Source: Ktedonobacterales bacterium (lineage in GTDB: Bacteria > Chloroflexota > Ktedonobacteria > Ktedonobacterales > Ktedonobacteraceae). Taken from it: a stretch of 64,000 nucleotides of DNA. The translations under genes and the position numbers were made by a program. The notes under the pieces were generated by a model. That model saw only the letters and a list, made by a program, of their open reading frames with translations, had not been told where the DNA came from and made no database searches. The stretch lies in the NCBI GenBank assembly GCA_027451525.1, contig DAIDJF010000013.1, forward strand, positions 18,210 through 82,209. The letters are read 5' to 3'. Within the stretch, counting starts at the first letter, position 1, and the number at the start of each line of letters is the position of its first letter. Shown in pieces: positions 27,335-35,360 of the stretch.

Positions 27335-27551
27335 CGCAAGCAGGCACATCCCCTTTTAAAGGGCTATGCTCATAGCATAGCATGGGAGGCCACTTCAGAC
27401 AAGGCTTTTCGCGGATCTCTTTTTTTGGGCAATTTTTGGCAGGGAAAAAGCTGGCTGAAACAGGTCAAAATCACATCAGGCCGCTTGTGGAGCGGTGCGC
27501 GGATCTCTGCTCAGCTAGCCCGTCACAGAGATCCGCGCTCAATTGTAGAGC
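27335..27551. other. Inverted segment originally downstream of cas2
   Basis: 217 bp trapped between the IS and cas2. Read on the minus strand (the former direction), it starts with a 13-bp perfect inverted repeat (GCGCGGATCTCTG and its complement, 27497-27509 and 27526-27538), which could be the cas2 terminator. GCGGATCTCT occurs again at 27411-27420. Further on come a hairpin CTATGCT-CAT-AGCATAG (27364-27380) and CCCTTTTAAAGGG (27351-27363). This is where a CRISPR leader would be expected, but no repeated unit is seen. Confidence 0.6.
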
Positions 27552-27849
27552 TTATACAATGTACAACTGCTCTTCTTTTGGTGGCGGCCCTCCTACGGTT
27601 TCGACCCTATTTACACAGTTCGCACACAGTGGGTAGAAGCGCACGCTGTCCTGGTCTGCTAGCAGATGCTCAGCAAGTTTTGCTTGCAAGAGAATCAGTT
27701 CCGTGCGCGTCAAGAAGCATTCAAAGAGCGAATACTGTGTCCACTTACCATAGCCCAACAAGATTTTATGGATTTTTGTACGTCTCTTGTCATTGGGAAT
27801 ATCATAGGCAATCACATAACAGGTGATCTGGTTATTTCCCCTAGTCTGG
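27552..27849 (-). pseudogene. cas2: cas2, inverted main part without its start codon
   Basis: Codes all but the first residues of Cas2, the structural partner of Cas1: IAYDIPNDKRRTKIHK, then KWTQYSLFECFL, typical of Cas2, ending near PPPKEEQLYIV. The frame runs open to the IS junction at 27849 with no ATG; the only start is a GTG at 27815 without a ribosome site, which would cut off the first beta strand. CTAGTCTGG at 27841-27849 is the complement of the CCAGACTAG after cas1. The restored protein would be 101 residues. Confidence 0.88.
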
Positions 27850-28126
27850 AGGGGTGCAATTAATTCATTTGTAGAAGTCCTTTATTCGTCGATTGTGCTT
27901 TTTATAAAGCACGTCCATTGATAAGCACATATGTCAATGTGTTGAGATTGGTGACAGAAGCGCGATTGCGCACCTTAGGCCGTTCGCAACTAGCATGTTG
28001 GATATAGATGGCGTGAAAGAGTAGCCTTTGACAGTCTGCAAGACGCGCAATTGGTATCTTTGACTCATCCTTTGCTTTCATTTCCTGTTTAACTCCCCTA
28101 TTTTTCCCCCTGTGAGAGGAGCACAT
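27850..28126 (-). mobile_element. 3' fragment of a second, related IS in inverted orientation
   Basis: Starts with AGGGGTGCAATTAATTC, the same right end as the complete IS but on the other strand. On the minus strand it codes RPKVRNRASVTNLNTLTY, matching the transposase C-terminus, but a stretch of about 12 residues around INSQAKELG is deleted and the frame stops early at 27902. Similarity fades beyond about 28090. The 5' part of the IS is absent, so the element is dead. It served as the partner for the inversion. Confidence 0.8.
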
Positions 28127-28198
28127 TCAACGATTTCTGCTTCTCGTGGGTCAAAAAATTAGCTGAGTTTCACATAGGTTGGTCAAGCAGGGAAGAGA

Positions 28199-28543
28199 AT
28201 GGTATCATATCCAAAACTCTTTGTATGGCGGGTCGTCATGAATTTAGAAGAAATGCTTCGATATCATCACGTTGATATATCCTCACTAAGCCGCCCTGAA
28301 TATCAATGCGCAGGGGAAGAGTATCTCCCTGTTCAAGGCAACGAATGGGACCCGCCAAATGCAGTCCATGTTGCGATGATGAAATACTGGAATGAACATT
28401 GGGGAGCCGAATTAGTTGCAATGGCTCCAGGTAACGTGGAAATGCGGGTATTGCAACCGCCAATCACATGGGAAGAAGCTTTTACGCTCGCAAAAGAACA
28501 GTACATTATCCAAAATTCAGAGACCTATGCGGGAATGTGCTGA
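28199..28543 (+). CDS. DUF4253-like protein, possibly C-terminal part only
   Basis: 114 residues. The second half (MMKYWNEHWGAELVAMAPGNVEMRVLQPPITWEEAFTLAKEQYI) matches the pattern of DUF4253 C-termini, where a Tyr/Trp helix is followed by GAELVxL and RPPxTxxEA. Known members are longer, so this may be a shortened copy. The ATG at 28199 has GGGAAGAG nearby; an ATG at 28238 is possible. It directly follows the IS fragment. Confidence 0.55.
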   Translation: MVSYPKLFVWRVVMNLEEMLRYHHVDISSLSRPEYQCAGEEYLPVQGNEWDPPNAVHVAMMKYWNEHWGAELVAMAPGNVEMRVLQPPITWEEAFTLAKEQYIIQNSETYAGMC

Positions 28544-28680
28544 CTATTTATATCTGTGACGGCATAGTGAGATGGGGCGAAGCTTTGGTGAAGCGGTTGT
28601 GAGAGGCAGAGACTATGCTAAGAATAGAAACGTGTTGGTTAGATAGAAGCGTCTTGCAAAGGTGAAAGGAGTGTGGAGCT

Positions 28681-29142
28681 ATGCTCTCTCAGCAACAAAA
28701 TAACATACACTGGCCTGAAGAAGAGGCTCCGCCTGCACTTGAGCAAAAGCAACCGGTTACATTTGCATCCTCCTGGGGTGGCTGGAGTTTCTGGCTTCGT
28801 ATCTTGGGAGGGGTCGTGGCATTAGGGGGACCCTTTGTTCTTGAGTTTATACTTCCGTTAATGAAACTACCAGACCCAGATGCTTGGAATGTATACCTCT
28901 TGTCACTGAGCGTACTGGGATTGGTGAGTGCTGCCCTGCTGCGGTCATGGTGGGCTTTGCTCATTGTACTCGTTGCATTTGACGTGGGAAATGATTTGAG
29001 CGTAAGCTTGAAGAACGGATTTGAGGAGTTCTTCCTGCTTTTGATCCACCCTATCACGTTGTTTTTACTAGGGTTCGTCGAATTTGGCGTGCTTATCGGT
29101 ACCCCTCTCAGTAAATGGATAGAGCGGCGACTATACCACTGA
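28681..29142 (+). CDS. Membrane protein of unknown function
   Basis: 153 residues. A polar N-terminus (about 1-30) is followed by three or four hydrophobic segments (about 38-60, 70-90, 92-105, 120-140). GGAG lies before the ATG. No family is recognised. Confidence 0.6.
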   Translation: MLSQQQNNIHWPEEEAPPALEQKQPVTFASSWGGWSFWLRILGGVVALGGPFVLEFILPLMKLPDPDAWNVYLLSLSVLGLVSAALLRSWWALLIVLVAFDVGNDLSVSLKNGFEEFFLLLIHPITLFLLGFVEFGVLIGTPLSKWIERRLYH

Positions 29143-29158
29143 GCAATCACTTGAAGAT

Positions 29159-29377
29159 GACGAGAGCCAATTCATTTTAAAGGACGGAAGGTGCTATTTG
29201 CATCCAGGTGAGGGGCAGATCGATTTTCGACGCTTTGTGTGGCAATTAAAAGCAGCAGGCTTTGATGGTGCGTTGAGCCTGGAGTCACGCGCAATTGACC
29301 AGGAGGGTCAGGTTGAGGTCGCACGCATCCAGAAAAGCCTGCAATTCATGCGGGAACTGATTGCCGAGCGTAAGTAG
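29159..29377 (+). pseudogene. C-terminal remnant of a sugar phosphate isomerase/epimerase
   Basis: An open frame without a start codon codes LKDGRCYLHPGEGQIDF, then FVWQLKAAGFDGALSLESRA, and ends at a TAG at 29377. This is the C-terminal barrel segment of AP-endonuclease-2-fold sugar isomerases (the HxxPGxGxIDFxxF pattern). The N-terminal two thirds are missing, and the fragment abuts the end of an unrelated membrane gene. Confidence 0.7.
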
Positions 29378-29427
29378 CCTTTCAAGCATTTCTTCATGTA
29401 ACAACCTTCTCTATTGAGGCAAAGGAA

Positions 29428-29637
29428 ATGACTATGTTGCTCAAAACACAGGCGGCAACCGAAGTTGCACTATTTCTTGCTCATCATCCAACACCTGAAC
29501 AAATTGTGGCTTTTCATCCTTCGTCTGAAGTGGCTGAACGAGCTTATGAATTGCTTCGGACCGAGCGCGATGGCCTGTTGACTGAAGAGGAACACAAAGA
29601 ACTCGAAAGCTACCAGATGATCGAGTATCTAATTTAA
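29428..29637 (+). CDS. Short protein usually paired with HNH nuclease, truncated
   Basis: 69 residues, all helical: NP-type start replaced by HHPTPEQIVAFHPS, then a TEEEHKELESYQMIEYLI ending. Small proteins of this shape (SPEQIIAFRPSEE and so on) usually precede an HNH nuclease gene. The reading frame stops just where an HNH gene tail begins, so one deletion probably removed both its end and the HNH start. Function unknown. Confidence 0.55.
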   Translation: MTMLLKTQAATEVALFLAHHPTPEQIVAFHPSSEVAERAYELLRTERDGLLTEEEHKELESYQMIEYLI

Positions 29638-29803
29638 TCCTCGTGAGCAGAGTTGGAAGCGTCATTTTCGCCTCAATGGTGGTCTGATTGAAGGTGTTAC
29701 CGCGAGTGGGCGTGCTACTGCTACTCTTCTTCATTTCAATGATACTGAGCGCGTAGCCTATCGGCTTGGCCTGATTGACGTTGGTCATTATCCTGTTCGC
29801 TAA
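29633..29803 (+). pseudogene. C-terminal remnant of an HNH endonuclease
   Basis: A frame without a start codon codes FNPREQSWKRHFRLNGG, then GVTASGRATATLLHFND and ends PVR-stop at 29803. It matches the tail of the common 170-residue HNH endonucleases (the LFNPRxQxWxxHF and GRATxxxLxxN patterns), but the HNH catalytic part is gone. Confidence 0.7.
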
Positions 29804-29971
29804 GAATTGTTACAATTGACCGTGTTTAAAAAAGGATGTGAACATGCCCCTGCACCATTTTATACGTATCTGGATTAAATTTTAAGACACGATGATCGCC
29901 TCCGCTGTACCTCACGAAGCGCGTGTCCGTGATGCAATATAATGGGTGAGATAGCAGAAAGGTAAAGTCAG

Positions 29972-30562
29972 ATGACAGAAACATATCGCACCCTTATACC
30001 CATGTTTCAGGAACTGCGCGGAGAGCGCGTGCTTGTCCGCCCCTATCAAGAGAGCGATGCGCGGGACATGTTCGAGGCCATCGCGGAGTCGCGTGATTAT
30101 CTGCGCCCCTGGATGCCTTTTGCCGATGCTCACCAAACCGTTGAGGAGAGCAGAGACCTGATTATTCACTGGATGGCTCAATGGATGCTGCGCGAGGACT
30201 TTTCTGTTGGGCTTTGGGATTGTGTTACGCAGCGGTATGTCGGGTGTTGCAATATGCAGCCCCAGAGTTGGGAGGCTGGCTCTTTTGAGATTGGCTACTG
30301 GCTACGCGCCTCTGCCGCTGGTCATGGCTACGTCACGGAGGCTGTCAAGATGCTAGTAGAGTATGCTTTTACCCATCTGCATGCCAACAGGATAGAAATT
30401 TGCTGCGATGAGCGCAATGAGCGCAGTGCCGCCGTCGCACGGCGGTTAGGCTTTGTGCAGGAGGGACGATTGCGCAATCATATGCTTACCCATTTAGGCG
30501 AACTTCGCACGACGCTCATCTTCGCTTTAACGCCGGAGGACAGAGCAACTTGTGATCGTTAG
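29972..30562 (+). CDS. GNAT family acetyltransferase (RimJ/RimL-like)
   Basis: 196 residues. The GNAT fold shows LVRPYQESDARDM at the start, a GYWLRASAAGHGYVTEAVKMLVEYAF segment with the acetyl-CoA loop (A-x-G-H-G-Y) and RNERSAAVARRLGF. RimJ/RimL-type enzymes acetylate protein N-termini or small amines; the substrate is not predictable. AAGGTAAAG precedes the ATG. Its end faces the next GNAT gene, 5 bp away. Confidence 0.85.
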   Translation: MTETYRTLIPMFQELRGERVLVRPYQESDARDMFEAIAESRDYLRPWMPFADAHQTVEESRDLIIHWMAQWMLREDFSVGLWDCVTQRYVGCCNMQPQSWEAGSFEIGYWLRASAAGHGYVTEAVKMLVEYAFTHLHANRIEICCDERNERSAAVARRLGFVQEGRLRNHMLTHLGELRTTLIFALTPEDRATCDR

Positions 30563-30567
30563 TTGTG

Positions 30568-31134
30568 CTAACCTTTGTGCCACTCATGCTTGAGCAAACC
30601 GAAATAATGCGCATCCTCGAATTGATCGCGGAAGAAATAGCGTTGACGTAAGTTTCCCTCATAGGTGAAGCCGAGTTTGAGCAGCAAGCCTTTAGATCGT
30701 TGATTGGCGATATCGATGACCGCTTCGATGCGATGCAATTCCAGCTCTGCGAATCCATAGGTTAAGATAGCGGACATTGCTTCTGTCATAATTCCCTGTC
30801 CCCAAAAGGAGCGGTTGAGTATATAACCTGTTTCGGCATGATGAGAGTGTGTGTCGAAGTTATAGAGGCTGCATGAACCAATGATCTGATCTTTGCCCTT
30901 GAGCGTGATGCCCCAGCGGATATGTTTGCGCTTGCTATAGCCTGTTTGCACTTGTTCAAGCATTTGACTCGTTTCGTCTAAAGACCGTTGTGGATCATCC
31001 CCGTAAAAGCGCATCGTTTCCTCATCAGAAAAGAGCGCGAAGAGTGCCTCTATGTCACTCGGCTGAATTTGCCGAAGCTGCAAGCGGTTGGTCGTGAGAG
31101 ATGGAAAATGCGTAAAAGCCGCATCGATGGTCAT
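30568..31134 (-). CDS. GNAT family acetyltransferase
   Basis: 188 residues. The same fold as the neighbour: RLQLRQIQPSDIEALF near the start, YILNRSFWGQGIMTEAMSAILTYGF with the acetyl-CoA loop (W-G-Q-G), and NQRSKGLLLKLGF. It is convergent with the other GNAT gene but not a recent duplicate (low identity outside the motifs). Confidence 0.85.
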   Translation of the reverse strand: MTIDAAFTHFPSLTTNRLQLRQIQPSDIEALFALFSDEETMRFYGDDPQRSLDETSQMLEQVQTGYSKRKHIRWGITLKGKDQIIGSCSLYNFDTHSHHAETGYILNRSFWGQGIMTEAMSAILTYGFAELELHRIEAVIDIANQRSKGLLLKLGFTYEGNLRQRYFFRDQFEDAHYFGLLKHEWHKG

Positions 31135-31224
31135 ATAAAAGCTCCTTTAATAGTGTCATCTGTACCAGAGTCGCGCCATTGTGGTCAAAGCCTTGTGCAT
31201 AATAAAAATTAGTCTGTTATCCTC

Positions 31225-31253
31225 TTTACAATTCACCTGCAATATGCTATTAT
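31225..31253 (+). promoter_or_regulatory. Promoter of tRNA-Ala(CGC)
   Basis: TTTACA (31225-31230), a 17-nt spacer and TATTAT (31248-31253) form a good sigma-70 type promoter, with the tRNA starting 12 nt after the -10 box. Confidence 0.75.
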
Positions 31254-31264
31254 CATATCCGCAA

Positions 31265-31340
31265 GGGGATGTAGCTCAGCTGGGAGAGCGCGACAATCGC
31301 ACTGTCGAGGCCAGGGGTTCGAGCCCCCTCATCTCCACCA
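31265..31340 (+). tRNA. tRNA-Ala(CGC)
   Basis: 76 nt with encoded CCA. The acceptor stem GGGGATG/CATCTCC contains the G3:U70 pair that marks alanine tRNAs. The D arm (GCTC/GAGC), the anticodon stem CGACA/TGTCG with loop ATCGCAC (anticodon CGC), and the T arm AGGGG/CCCCT with TTCGAGC all fold properly. Confidence 0.96.
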
Positions 31341-31367
31341 ACTTGCACCATATTTCTTACTTATAGC

Positions 31368-31396
31368 TTGCAAATCGCAACGAGGTATGCTATAGT
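31368..31396 (+). promoter_or_regulatory. Promoter of the T-box/leuS transcript
   Basis: TTGCAA (31368-31373), a spacer of exactly 17 nt and TATAGT (31391-31396). Transcription should start near 31403, just before the first T-box leader motifs. Confidence 0.75.
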
Positions 31397-31620
31397 ATAT
31401 CTCACATCGACAGAAGAGCGGTGAGCAGGAGTAGTAGGTCTGACCAGTACAGAGAGTTGCCGGTTGGTGCAAGGCTACAACATAAGACTGAACTCGCCTG
31501 TGAGCTACAATGTGATCTATCAGCACTGCTGGTAGCCAGCATTTGTCGGGACGCCCGTTATCGCGTACAATGAGAGTAGATCTCAAATTGGTCGTTCGTA
31601 CCAGCATGATATCCCTTTAA

Positions 31621-31696
31621 GGGCCTGTAGCGCAGCTGGGAGAGCGCCTCCATGGCATGGAGGAGGTCAGGGGTTCGAATCCCCTCAGGTCCACCA
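31621..31696 (+). tRNA. tRNA-Ala(GGC), located inside the T-box leader
   Basis: 76 nt with encoded CCA. The acceptor stem GGGCCTG/CAGGTCC has G3:U70. Anticodon stem CCTCC/GGAGG with loop ATGGCAT gives anticodon GGC. The T arm AGGGG/CCCCT is complete. It lies between the specifier domain and the T-box sequence on the same strand. I see no convincing promoter of its own. Confidence 0.95.
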
Positions 31697-31747
31697 GTTA
31701 CGTTCGGATAATCTGAGATCGAAAATCAGGGTGGTACCACGAAATAG

Positions 31748-31779
31748 CCTTTCGTCCCTCGCGGATGAAAGGTTTTTTT
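31748..31779 (+). terminator. T-box regulated terminator before leuS
   Basis: CCTTTCGTCC / GGATGAAAGG form a 10-bp stem (one G:U pair) with loop CTCGC and a run of seven T's. Its 5' arm overlaps the CCCT that would pair with the T-box AGGG in the antiterminator form. Confidence 0.85.
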
Positions 31780-31871
31780 GTGTGATCTATTCGTCGCTTG
31801 TATGTTCGCTTTTGTCTCATTTTGTTGCTGTTATTATTCATAGTGCTCAGTCAATGCTCATGCGAACCCTT

Positions 31872-31968
31872 TGGGAATAGCAGGACGACCGCAAGGGTCG
31901 CCCCTAATGATACGTCACGGGGAAAACAGGCATCGTATCATTGTAGGGGCGAGGCTTGCCCTCGCCCT
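31872..31968. repeat. GC-rich hairpin repeat (RAYT-linked family) upstream of leuS
   Basis: GGACGACCGCAAGGGTCGCC... and its inverted form CATTGTAGGGGCGAGGC... flank about 30 bp. The arms match the hairpin family found at 34640, 61596 and 62669, near the RAYT transposase gene. Confidence 0.75.
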
Positions 31969-31970
31969 GC

Positions 31971-32073
31971 CCCGATTGCACGTATGTGAACGGAATTGGC
32001 CCTTGTGGTCACCCTGACCCGATTGCATGTATGTGAACGGGATTGACCCTTGCGGTCGCCCTGACCCAATTGC
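31971..32073. repeat. 47-bp tandem repeat in the leuS leader
   Basis: Two units of 47 bp (31971-32017 and 32018-32064), plus a nine-base third copy start, each with CCCGATTGCA...TGTGAACGG...CGCCCTGA. They contain the same GGTCGCCCTG end as the hairpin family. They lie between the T-box terminator and the leuS start. Confidence 0.8.
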
Positions 32074-32118
32074 TGCATCCTTGACTGAGTAGTAGTGTTT
32101 TATGCGGGGAGGTAGTTC

Positions 32119-34593
32119 ATGATTACTCGCACCAAATATAGTCCCAAGGAGATTGAGGGCAAATGGCAGGAGCAGTGGGAGGCACAACGCCTGTACCACG
32201 CCTCCGACGACTCGCCAAAGCCCAAGTTTTATCATCTGGTGATGTTTCCTTATCCATCGGGCGACCTGCACATGGGCCACTGGTATAACTATTCCGGTCA
32301 CGATGCCTATGGCCGCTATATGAGCATGCGTGGCTATAATGTCATGCAGCCGATTGGCTTTGATGCCTTTGGTCTGCCTGCCGAAAATGCCGCTATCAAG
32401 CGTGGCATTCAAGCGCGCACCTGGACACTGTCGAATATCGAGAAGATGCGCAAACAGTTTCGCGCCATGGGAGCGCGTTGGGACTGGGATCGCGAGGTTG
32501 TGACCTGCCTGCCCGACTATTACAAGTGGACGCAATGGCTGTTCCTGCAGTTCTACAAGCATGGACTGGCCTATCGTACCAAGGCACCCGCCAACTGGTG
32601 TCCCAGTTGTAATACCACGCTGGCAAACGAACAGGTCCTGGCGAACGGAACCTGTGAACGTTGCGGTAGTGTCGTCATTCGCAAAGAGATCGACCAGTGG
32701 CTGCTGAAAATCACCGCGTATGCCGATGAACTGCTGAAGTTTGATGGTATCGAATGGCCGGAAAAGACCGTGACGATGCAGCGCAACTGGATTGGGCGCA
32801 GTCAGGGTGCCGAGATTCGCTTCACGATTGAGGTGGATGGTCAGCGCGAGGAGATTCCGGTCTTCACCACGCGCCCGGACACGATCTACGGTGTGACGTT
32901 CTTTGTGCTGGCTCCAGAGCATCCCTGGGTCGAGAAAATCACTACGCCGGAGCAGCGCGAGGCGGTAGAGGCCTATATCGAGCAGGCGCGGCGTATGACC
33001 GAGATTGAGCGTATGAGCACCGAGAAGGAGAAAACGGGCGTCTTCACGGGCAGCTACGTCACCAATCCAGTCAGCGGCGAGCAGATCCCTGTCTGGATTG
33101 CCGATTATGTACTGATGAGCTATGGCGCGGGCGCGATTATGGGCGTGCCAGCACACGATCAGCGTGACTTCGAGTTTGCGCGCAAGTTCGATATTGCCAT
33201 TCGTCAGGTCATTCTGAACGAGGGCGAGGAGCCGAGCGATCCCGCGACCTGGAGCGAGTCCAAACACGCTCTGGGCACGATGATCAACTCTGGTCCCTTC
33301 GATGGCACACCGGGTGACGAATCCATCGCGAAAATGACGCGCTACATCGAGGAACAGGGCGTGGGCAAATTTATGATTTCCTATCGTCTGCGCGACTGGT
33401 TGATTAGCCGCCAACGCTATTGGGGTTCGCCCATTCCCATCGTTTATTGTCCGAAGGATGGCACTGTTCCCGTGCCGGAGGAGCAACTGCCCGTCTGGCT
33501 GCCCGAAAACGTGCAGTTCAAGTCTACGGGTGAGTCGCCGCTGCGCTATGAGCCAGATTTTGTCAACACGACCTGTCCCGTCTGCGGAGGCCCTGCGACA
33601 CGCGAGGCGGATACGCTGGATACCTTCATCTGCTCGTCCTGGTACTTCCTGCGCTATACTGACCCGCGCGATAGCGAGCATGCCTGGACGCCAGAGGCAG
33701 CTGAGCGCTGGATGCCTGTCGATCAGTATATTGGTGGCGCGGAGCACGCGACGATGCACCTGCTGTACTCGCGTTTCTTCGTCAAGGCACTGCGTGACAT
33801 GGGTCATCTGAGCATCAATGAGCCATTTACACGCCTGTTCCATCAAGGCACGGTGCTGGGACCTGACGGACAGAAGATGTCGAAATCGCGTGGCAACGTC
33901 GTTGCGCCAGATGCGTATGTCGAAAAGTACGGCGCGGATACCGTGCGCTGTTACATGATGTTTATCGGACCCTTTGACGCGGGCGGTGTCTTCAAAGCCG
34001 ACAATCTGGAAGGCATCTGGCGCTTCTTGAACCGTTTCTGGAATCTGACAACCGAGGGTTGGGTTGAGGGGAATGTCAGCACGGAAGAGACGAGTGAGAG
34101 TCGTGCAATAGAGCGTCTGCGCCACAAGACGATCAAGCGTGTCACCGAGGATATGAGCAACTTCCGTTTTAACACGGCACTGGCGGCACTGATGGAGTGC
34201 AACAACGCGCTGATTAAGCAGCAAAACGAGCCTGTGGCACGCACAGCGGCTTATCGACGCACGCTGGAGACGATGATGCAACTGCTGGCTCCGATGGCTC
34301 CGCATATGACCGAGGAACTGTGGCACATGACGGGCCACGCGGACAGCATCCACACCTCGTTCTGGCCGATGTATGACGAGGCGATGACGGTGGACGATAC
34401 CTTTACGCTGGTCGTGCAGGTCAACGGCAAGGTGCGCGAGCGCATTGAGGTAGCGCAGGATATCAGCGAGGAAGAGGTGCGCAAGCAGGTACTGAACAAT
34501 CCGAAAGTTCTGGGCTTTATCGGTGATGCAACGGTGCAGAAAGTGATTTATGTGCCGGGGCGTCTGGCAAACATTGTGATCCGCAACCGCTAA
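32119..34593 (+). CDS. leuS: Leucyl-tRNA synthetase
   Basis: 824 residues, normal for bacterial LeuRS. It charges tRNA-Leu with leucine. The class I motifs are HMGH (51-54) and KMSKS (586-590, QKMSKSRGN). The zinc-binding insert ([21 protein letters not shown]) and editing domain ([19 protein letters not shown]) are complete. GGGGAGG lies 8 nt before the ATG. The gene is controlled by the T-box leader upstream. Confidence 0.97.
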   Translation: MITRTKYSPKEIEGKWQEQWEAQRLYHASDDSPKPKFYHLVMFPYPSGDLHMGHWYNYSGHDAYGRYMSMRGYNVMQPIGFDAFGLPAENAAIKRGIQARTWTLSNIEKMRKQFRAMGARWDWDREVVTCLPDYYKWTQWLFLQFYKHGLAYRTKAPANWCPSCNTTLANEQVLANGTCERCGSVVIRKEIDQWLLKITAYADELLKFDGIEWPEKTVTMQRNWIGRSQGAEIRFTIEVDGQREEIPVFTTRPDTIYGVTFFVLAPEHPWVEKITTPEQREAVEAYIEQARRMTEIERMSTEKEKTGVFTGSYVTNPVSGEQIPVWIADYVLMSYGAGAIMGVPAHDQRDFEFARKFDIAIRQVILNEGEEPSDPATWSESKHALGTMINSGPFDGTPGDESIAKMTRYIEEQGVGKFMISYRLRDWLISRQRYWGSPIPIVYCPKDGTVPVPEEQLPVWLPENVQFKSTGESPLRYEPDFVNTTCPVCGGPATREADTLDTFICSSWYFLRYTDPRDSEHAWTPEAAERWMPVDQYIGGAEHATMHLLYSRFFVKALRDMGHLSINEPFTRLFHQGTVLGPDGQKMSKSRGNVVAPDAYVEKYGADTVRCYMMFIGPFDAGGVFKADNLEGIWRFLNRFWNLTTEGWVEGNVSTEETSESRAIERLRHKTIKRVTEDMSNFRFNTALAALMECNNALIKQQNEPVARTAAYRRTLETMMQLLAPMAPHMTEELWHMTGHADSIHTSFWPMYDEAMTVDDTFTLVVQVNGKVRERIEVAQDISEEEVRKQVLNNPKVLGFIGDATVQKVIYVPGRLANIVIRNR

Positions 34594-35360
34594 ACGTAGC
34601 CTATCACACAAGTGCAATAGCAAGACGGCAACATATGCGCAGGGCAACCGCGAGGGTCGCCCCTACAATGATTACGGGTAATACATGCGACGTATCATTG
34701 TAGGGGCGACCCTTCGCGGTTGCCCTGTGTGCGCCTTGTTTGTATTGCATCTATCATCCTGTATGGCATGTAGTTTTGCAGGTATCGTTTTTGTGTCTGC
34801 GATTCTTAGCCCGTGTATACTAGATAAATTTTGACCAGATACTACTCATTTTTGCTCTCTGTGGCGTTCATATAGTATAGGGCATGATGGGCGCGGAACG
34901 AAATTAGTGTCGTGTGGATCGTGTATCAATGTGTAGCAGGAAAATTTGTTCCGTGTCATTCGTGTTATAGAGAGTAAGGGCGTCAAATGTGCAATGTTGT
35001 TAGCTAGAAATGGAACCTAAAAGGCTTCTCATACGTATAATAGGTCAGATAGCTCATAGATGAAACTGGCGAATAAGCCTGACAAGCAATATGAGCAAAC
35101 TGAAAAGTGACATATTTCACCTTTTTGGCGTCATATAGTAGATAGAAATTGTGCGTATCTCCGCTTACACTAAGTATGTAGAGGAAAGGGTGTGCAGGAT
35201 TAATTTATTACGACCTTGTATTTTGTGAGGGCAATGCCGAAAGATCTCTATTTAGAGCAATGTTCCTCACGCGAAGGCCGATATTGAACATAAGCAAGGT
35301 AAGCGGAAAATGCAGTGCGGTATATGCCAGTAACGGCAGAAAATGAAGAGGACAATAATT
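34594..35360. other. Long non-coding gap after leuS
   Basis: 767 bp. The left part has the hairpin repeat at 34640-34727. The rest is A/T-rich with several TATAGTATAG-like stretches (near 34874) but no good gene or RNA motif that I can recognise. Confidence 0.4.
34640..34727. repeat. GC-rich hairpin repeat after leuS
   Basis: The arm CAGGGCAACCGCGAGGGTCG... (34640-34672) is inverted at 34694-34727 with few mismatches and a 21-nt middle. It is a full-length member of the RAYT-linked family, 46 bp after the leuS stop, where it could stabilise or end the mRNA. Confidence 0.8.

Larger units (their letters stand above)
31403..31779 (+). promoter_or_regulatory. T-box riboswitch leader of leuS, interrupted by a tRNA gene
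   Basis: T-box leaders bind uncharged tRNA to switch a terminator to an antiterminator. Stem I marks are in order: AGTA (31430), AGAGAG (31451-31456), GGTTGGTGCAA (31462-31472), and a specifier region GAACTCGCC with CTC (Leu) at 31493-31495. Next comes CCCGTTATCG (31554-31563), the usual stem II region, then GAGAGTAGATCTC. The T-box itself, AGGGTGGTACCACG, is at 31728-31741, and the terminator is at 31748-31779. Between the two halves lies a complete tRNA-Ala(GGC) at 31621-31696. The Leu specifier fits the downstream leuS. The specifier placement follows the family layout and is an inference. Confidence 0.8.

Noticed and set aside
18098..28200. CRISPR array
   Set aside because: I looked for regularly spaced 25-40 bp repeats in all gaps of the cas region and found none; the repeats at 61.5-62.9 kb are REP-like, with unequal spacing and hairpin form.
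31181..31366. Plus-strand ORF with GDVAQLGER sequence
   Set aside because: It is the classic false translation of a tRNA gene (tRNA-Ala(CGC) at 31265-31340).
31915..34647. 910-codon open frame on the minus strand
   Set aside because: It is antisense to leuS in a GC-biased codon pattern, has no ribosome site and no familiar motif; it is a shadow frame.
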